From Nitrospirae bacterium GWC2_56_14 (lineage in GTDB: Bacteria > Nitrospirota > UBA9217), in the NCBI GenBank assembly GCA_001803705.1, contig MHDY01000241.1, forward strand, positions 1 through 10,143: a DNA stretch of 10,143 bases, given 5' to 3'. The position numbers were made by a program, and so were the translations under genes. This document shows positions 7,142 to 10,143 of this stretch, in pieces; within the stretch, counting starts at the first letter, position 1, and each line of letters opens with the position of its first letter. The notes beneath the pieces were generated by a model. That model searched no databases, was not told the origin of the DNA, and saw only the letters and a list, made by a program, of their open reading frames with translations.

Positions 7142-7176
7142 AACCCTGAACCCCGGACCCTGGACCCTGTCCCCTG
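7142..7176. repeat. Five tandem copies of a heptamer, consensus GACCCTG
   Basis: Five consecutive seven-base units, two identical and three with one or two changes, end five bases before ATG 7182. The tract takes the place where a Shine-Dalgarno would be and contains none. A unit length of seven is not a multiple of three, but the tract lies outside the coding region, so copy-number change would alter the leader rather than the frame. Confidence 0.85.
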
Positions 7177-7181
7177 AATCT

Positions 7182-8075
7182 ATGAAATCCTATTCCCAAA
7201 TATCCGGCGAGATCGGCGAGTTTTCGGACCTGCCCTTCTGGAAAAAAGCCGACACAGTGGATCTGGCCTATGTGACATATGGGCTCTTGATCGTTACGCT
7301 CGTGGTGCTGTCCTATTTCCTGGGGTCCTTCAACCTGCTGCCCCATGACCCGCAGGACCTCGATTTGGAGCTTATGATGGCGGGGCCGGGCACGGCAGGA
7401 CATCTTCTCGGCACTGATTTTATGGGAAGGGACATGCTCTCCCGGCTGATCGTGGGCATCCAAGCCTACTTTCTGCCGGGGCTGCTGGCGATCACCATTT
7501 CACTTCTCTTTGGCACCCTGCTCGGCGTGCTCGCCGGATACCACGGCGGCAGGTCCGAAACGGTCATCACCTATTTCACGAACCTGGTCGATTCCTTTCC
7601 CCGCCTCGTGCTCATCCTGCTCGTGATCGCGGCGTTCAAGCCGGACATCTATGTCATCATGATCGTCGTGGGCATCACGAACATCCCGGTCGTGGCGTCG
7701 CTCATCAAAGGCAAGATCCAGTTCCTGAAACAGAAAAACTTCATCGAGGCTGATACTGCGCTGGGACTGCCTACGAGGACGATCATTCTGAAGCACATCC
7801 TCTGGCACAACTGCCGATCGCTCTTGATCATTCAGGCCACGCTCGGCATGGGAGAGGCCATTCTCATGGAAACGTCCCTGAGCTACCTGGGCTTCGGCGT
7901 GCAGGAGCCCACGCCGTCCTGGGGGAACATGGTCCAGTCCGGTGCGAACTATTTCATGAAGGGCCAGTTCTGGCCATCCACAGCGCCGGCGCTCGCCATT
8001 CTGTTCACGATCCTGGGGTTCCACCTGCTGGGCGACGGGCTGAACAATATCCTCGAAGGCCGGAGAGGCAAATGA
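7182..8075 (+). CDS. dppC: Peptide-type ABC transporter permease (DppC/OppC family)
   Basis: 297 residues from ATG 7182. Upstream in-frame codons back to TTG 7134 only translate the heptamer tract, so the ATG is preferred, although no Shine-Dalgarno precedes it. A cytoplasmic N-terminus of about 30 residues leads to a first helix at 32-50. The family motif HLLGTDFMGRDMLSRL is at 74-89, and helices follow near 97-120, 135-152, 155-178, 216-236 and 267-287. The coupling loop is FIEADTALGLPTRTIILKHI (187-206), and the DppC hallmark SYLGFGVQEPTPSWGNM is at 234-250. Its last codons overlap the D ATPase gene (ATGA), suggesting translational coupling. It forms the channel with the DppB-like subunit. 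Confidence 0.93.
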   Translation: MKSYSQISGEIGEFSDLPFWKKADTVDLAYVTYGLLIVTLVVLSYFLGSFNLLPHDPQDLDLELMMAGPGTAGHLLGTDFMGRDMLSRLIVGIQAYFLPGLLAITISLLFGTLLGVLAGYHGGRSETVITYFTNLVDSFPRLVLILLVIAAFKPDIYVIMIVVGITNIPVVASLIKGKIQFLKQKNFIEADTALGLPTRTIILKHILWHNCRSLLIIQATLGMGEAILMETSLSYLGFGVQEPTPSWGNMVQSGANYFMKGQFWPSTAPALAILFTILGFHLLGDGLNNILEGRRGK

Positions 8076-9172
8076 CGACAGCGCCGCTTCTCAAAATAGA
8101 GGACCTTCGCACCTACTTCTATTCCCGCAGCAAGCAGGCCTTCATCCGCTCCGTGGACAACGTGAGCCTCAAGATCGCGACGGGCGAGACGCTTGGCGTG
8201 GTAGGCGAGAGCGGCAGCGGCAAAAGCATCACCGCGCTTTCGGTGATGGGGCTCATCAGCGACGGGCCGGGCGTGATCAGCGGCAAGATCGGGATCAAGA
8301 CCGACCGCGTCCAGAAGAACCTGCTGCATGACCTGGGCGACTATGTGACGGTTACGAAGAAGGACAATAAGATCATGTCCGTGAAAAAGGACGTGGATGG
8401 CTGGCAGCAGAGGTCGGAGAGCATGATGAGCAGGGTGCGCGGCAAGGAGATTGCCATGATCTTCCAGAACCCCAAGTCCTCGCTCAATCCTTTTACCACC
8501 GTGGGCAAACAGATCGCCGAGGCCATTCTGCTCCATACCGCGATCACCAGCGAACAGGAAGCGAAAGACCGGGCCATCTACTGGCTGGACCGGGTGAAGA
8601 TCGATTCGCCGCGGCTTCGGTATGAAAACTATCCCTTCGGGTTGTCCGGCGGCATGTGCCAGCGCGCCATGATCGCCATGGCGCTTGCCAGCGAGCCGTC
8701 GCTTTTGATCGCCGACGAGCCGACCACCGGGCTCGATGCCACGATCCAGTCCAAGATCGTGGACCTTCTGGCGGAGCTCAAGTCCGAACTCGGCGTGACC
8801 ACCATGCTCATCAGCCACGACATCAGCATCATCTCACGTTTGTCGGACCGCGTGGCCGTGATGTACGGCGGCACGGTTTTCGAGTGCGGCCCGGCCCGGG
8901 ACATCCTTGCTGTCGATGCCGCGGCAAAGCACCCCTATACCGCAGCGCTGCTCACGTCTATTCCGAGCGCCCGGAACGTCAGGGAGAAGGGCTATCTTCA
9001 GGCGATCGAGGGCGATGTGCTCGATACCATCAACATCCCGGCAGGCTGCAGGTTCTATAGCCGATGCAACCGCGTGACCGATACGATCAGAGAAAAGTGC
9101 GAGCGCCACGAGCCTGATCTGCGGGAGATTGCGCCGGGGCATAAGGTTCGGTGTTGGTTGTATTTTGAGTAA
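8072..9172 (+). CDS. dppD: Peptide-type ABC transporter ATPase (DppD/OppD family) with extra insert
   Basis: 366 residues; ATG 8072 overlaps the permease C stop (ATGA), with GGAGAGG at 8062-8068 as ribosome site. All nucleotide-binding motifs are intact: Walker A GESGSGKS (45-52), Q-loop Gln132 (MIFQNPKSSLNP), signature LSGGMCQR (191-198), Walker B LLIADEP with Glu216, and His249 in LISHD. Residues 287-366 are the oligopeptide-transporter C-terminal region (HPYTAALL) with Cys326, Cys332, Cys343 and Cys361, the pattern that binds a 4Fe-4S cluster in a structurally characterised bacterial DppD. Between Walker A and the Q-loop the protein is about 30 residues longer than usual (roughly 77-115, with DYVTVTKKDNKIMSVKK). 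Family members are usually about 320-340 residues, which fits this insertion. It would energise import together with the F subunit. Confidence 0.93.
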   Translation: MTTAPLLKIEDLRTYFYSRSKQAFIRSVDNVSLKIATGETLGVVGESGSGKSITALSVMGLISDGPGVISGKIGIKTDRVQKNLLHDLGDYVTVTKKDNKIMSVKKDVDGWQQRSESMMSRVRGKEIAMIFQNPKSSLNPFTTVGKQIAEAILLHTAITSEQEAKDRAIYWLDRVKIDSPRLRYENYPFGLSGGMCQRAMIAMALASEPSLLIADEPTTGLDATIQSKIVDLLAELKSELGVTTMLISHDISIISRLSDRVAVMYGGTVFECGPARDILAVDAAAKHPYTAALLTSIPSARNVREKGYLQAIEGDVLDTINIPAGCRFYSRCNRVTDTIREKCERHEPDLREIAPGHKVRCWLYFE

Positions 9173-9213
9173 ATAGTTTTTTATCGATTGAAATCAGAAT
9201 CACTCAGAAGTAT

Positions 9214-9292
9214 CACCCCTCCTAACCTCCCCTTGGCAAGGGGAGGAAACGTTGTAGCCCCTCCTTGGCAAGGAGGGGTTGGGGAGGTGGGT
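9214..9292. repeat. Paired palindromes around TTGGCAA
   Basis: Two perfect hairpins with nine-base arms and a GGC loop: 9226-9246 (arm CCTCCCCTT) and 9258-9278 (arm CCCCTCCTT). The outer sequences CACCCCTCCTAACC and GGTTGGGGAGGTGGG are also partly complementary, so the whole can fold as one larger imperfect structure. TTCTTTTT follows at 9292-9299, so weak termination or attenuation between the D and F ATPase genes is conceivable. The rest of this gap (9173-9213 and 9300-9327) is AT-rich with no recognised site. The family is one I recall from many bacterial intergenic regions. Confidence 0.8.
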
Positions 9293-9327
9293 TCTTTTTG
9301 AGACGATATTAAGCATTTTGGACTCTT

Positions 9328-10143
9328 ATGCCGAAAACGATCCTCGAAGTCATAGACCTTAAAAAACACTTTGCCCAGCGCAAGGGGCTCCTGTCCGCTT
9401 TTAGCGAAAAACAGGAGCAGGCGATCCCGGCGGTGGATGGCGTGAGCTTTTACCTCAAAGAGAACGAGACCGTCGGCCTCGTGGGCGAGTCAGGCTGCGG
9501 CAAGACCACCATCGGCAGGACCATCCTGCGGCTCACGCCGGCGACGTCGGGCAGGATCCTCTTTGACGGCAAGGACGTCATTGCTATGCCGTCAGAGGAA
9601 CTGCGCCGGCTGCGGGGCCAGATGCAGATGATCTTTCAGGACCTCGACGCGGCCTTGAATCCGAAGATGCGCATCCGCGAGATCCTGCGGGAGGCGATCA
9701 CGGTCCATCATCAGATGGACGAAGCGGGCGCGGACAAAAAGATCAGCCAACTGCTGGAGCAGGTCAATCTCAAAAAAAGCAAACTCTCCAATTTCCCGCA
9801 TGAGCTATCGGGAGGCGAAAAGCGGCGGGTCGGCATTGCGCGCGTGCTTTCCGTCGGTGCGAGGTTTATCGTAGCCGACGAGCCCACGAGCGCCCTTGAT
9901 GTTTCTATCCAGGCCCAGGTAGTGAACCTGATGCGCGACCTCCAAAGAGACCTCGGACTTTCCTACCTCTTCATCTCGCACGACCTGCGGGTCGTGGAGC
10001 TGATCAGCCACAAGGTGGCGGTCATGTATCTCGGGAAGATCGTCGAGATGGGTCTCTCGGAACGCATTGCGCACAAGTCCTATCACCCCTACACGCATAT
10101 CCTCTGGTCGTCGCTCGTCGAGAAGCAGAACAAGGAAGCTGCC
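9328..10143 (+). CDS. dppF: Peptide-type ABC transporter ATPase (DppF/OppF family), 3' end outside window
   Basis: 272 codons are visible and no stop is reached, so the gene continues past the right edge. ATG 9328 is the first usable start; only a weak GGA precedes it. Walker A is GESGCGKT (53-60), the Q-loop Gln is 104 (MIFQDLDAALNP), the signature is LSGGEKRRVGIAR (160-172), Walker B is FIVADEP (180-186) with Glu185, and the H-loop His is 218 (FISHD). The start of the oligopeptide-transporter C-terminal region is seen (HPYTHILWSSL, 253-263). Two usually conserved spots differ: FQDLDAALNP where FQDPYASLNP is common, and SGGEKRR where SGGQRQR is common. Catalytic residues are intact, so it should be active. 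It would pair with the D ATPase beneath the two permeases. Confidence 0.92.
   Translation, partial: MPKTILEVIDLKKHFAQRKGLLSAFSEKQEQAIPAVDGVSFYLKENETVGLVGESGCGKTTIGRTILRLTPATSGRILFDGKDVIAMPSEELRRLRGQMQMIFQDLDAALNPKMRIREILREAITVHHQMDEAGADKKISQLLEQVNLKKSKLSNFPHELSGGEKRRVGIARVLSVGARFIVADEPTSALDVSIQAQVVNLMRDLQRDLGLSYLFISHDLRVVELISHKVAVMYLGKIVEMGLSERIAHKSYHPYTHILWSSLVEKQNKEAA

Noticed and set aside
7949..8818. Minus-strand open frame of 289 codons opposite the D ATPase
   Set aside because: Opposes intact Walker A, Walker B and signature motifs; no family resemblance.
9181..9369. Small minus-strand ORF of 62 codons in the D/F gap
   Set aside because: Its sequence is largely the translated palindromic repeat (PPLAKGRLGG-type peptide), a familiar artefact, and it overlaps the F gene start.

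Overview
The window is one block of eight protein genes, all on the + strand and most likely from a Gram-negative bacterium with GC-rich coding DNA. Three proteins carry cleavable Sec signal peptides without a lipobox cysteine, including the ABC transporter's solute-binding protein, which points to a true periplasm. The gaps hold several dispersed palindromic repeats of kinds I associate with Nitrospirota and Desulfobacterota (former Deltaproteobacteria) genomes. That taxonomic guess is from memory and weak.

Left half (1-4259): three envelope proteins. The first is cut by the window's left edge and has an N-terminal beta-rich domain, a PEGA domain and C-terminal TPR-like helices. The second (1447-2700) is a secreted TolB-like beta-propeller that lacks the N-terminal domain of true TolB. 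The third (2772-4259) is a secreted helical-repeat (TPR) protein. None has a recognisable catalytic site; all look like periplasmic binding or scaffold proteins.

Right half (4356-10143): a complete set of parts for a peptide/nickel-type (Opp/Dpp) ABC importer, in the order solute-binding protein, permease B, permease C, ATPase D, ATPase F. The last gene runs off the right edge. The binding protein would capture a peptide-like solute in the periplasm, the two permeases would form the channel, and the two different ATPases would power it. The D ATPase carries an extra segment of about 30 residues between Walker A and the Q-loop, and four C-terminal cysteines placed as in the iron-sulfur-binding tail known in DppD-type ATPases.

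The gaps are the oddest part. All six true intergenic gaps contain an inverted or tandem repeat, from five different repeat families, and several begin within a few bases of the upstream stop codon. The only junction without a repeat is the ATGA overlap of permease C and ATPase D. One gap (6992-7181) also holds an AT-rich patch (32% GC by hand count over 7031-7130) with a near-perfect 15-bp hairpin, then a seven-base tandem repeat that ends five bases before the permease C start codon. I see no tRNA, rRNA, CRISPR array, transposase or convincing minus-strand gene.
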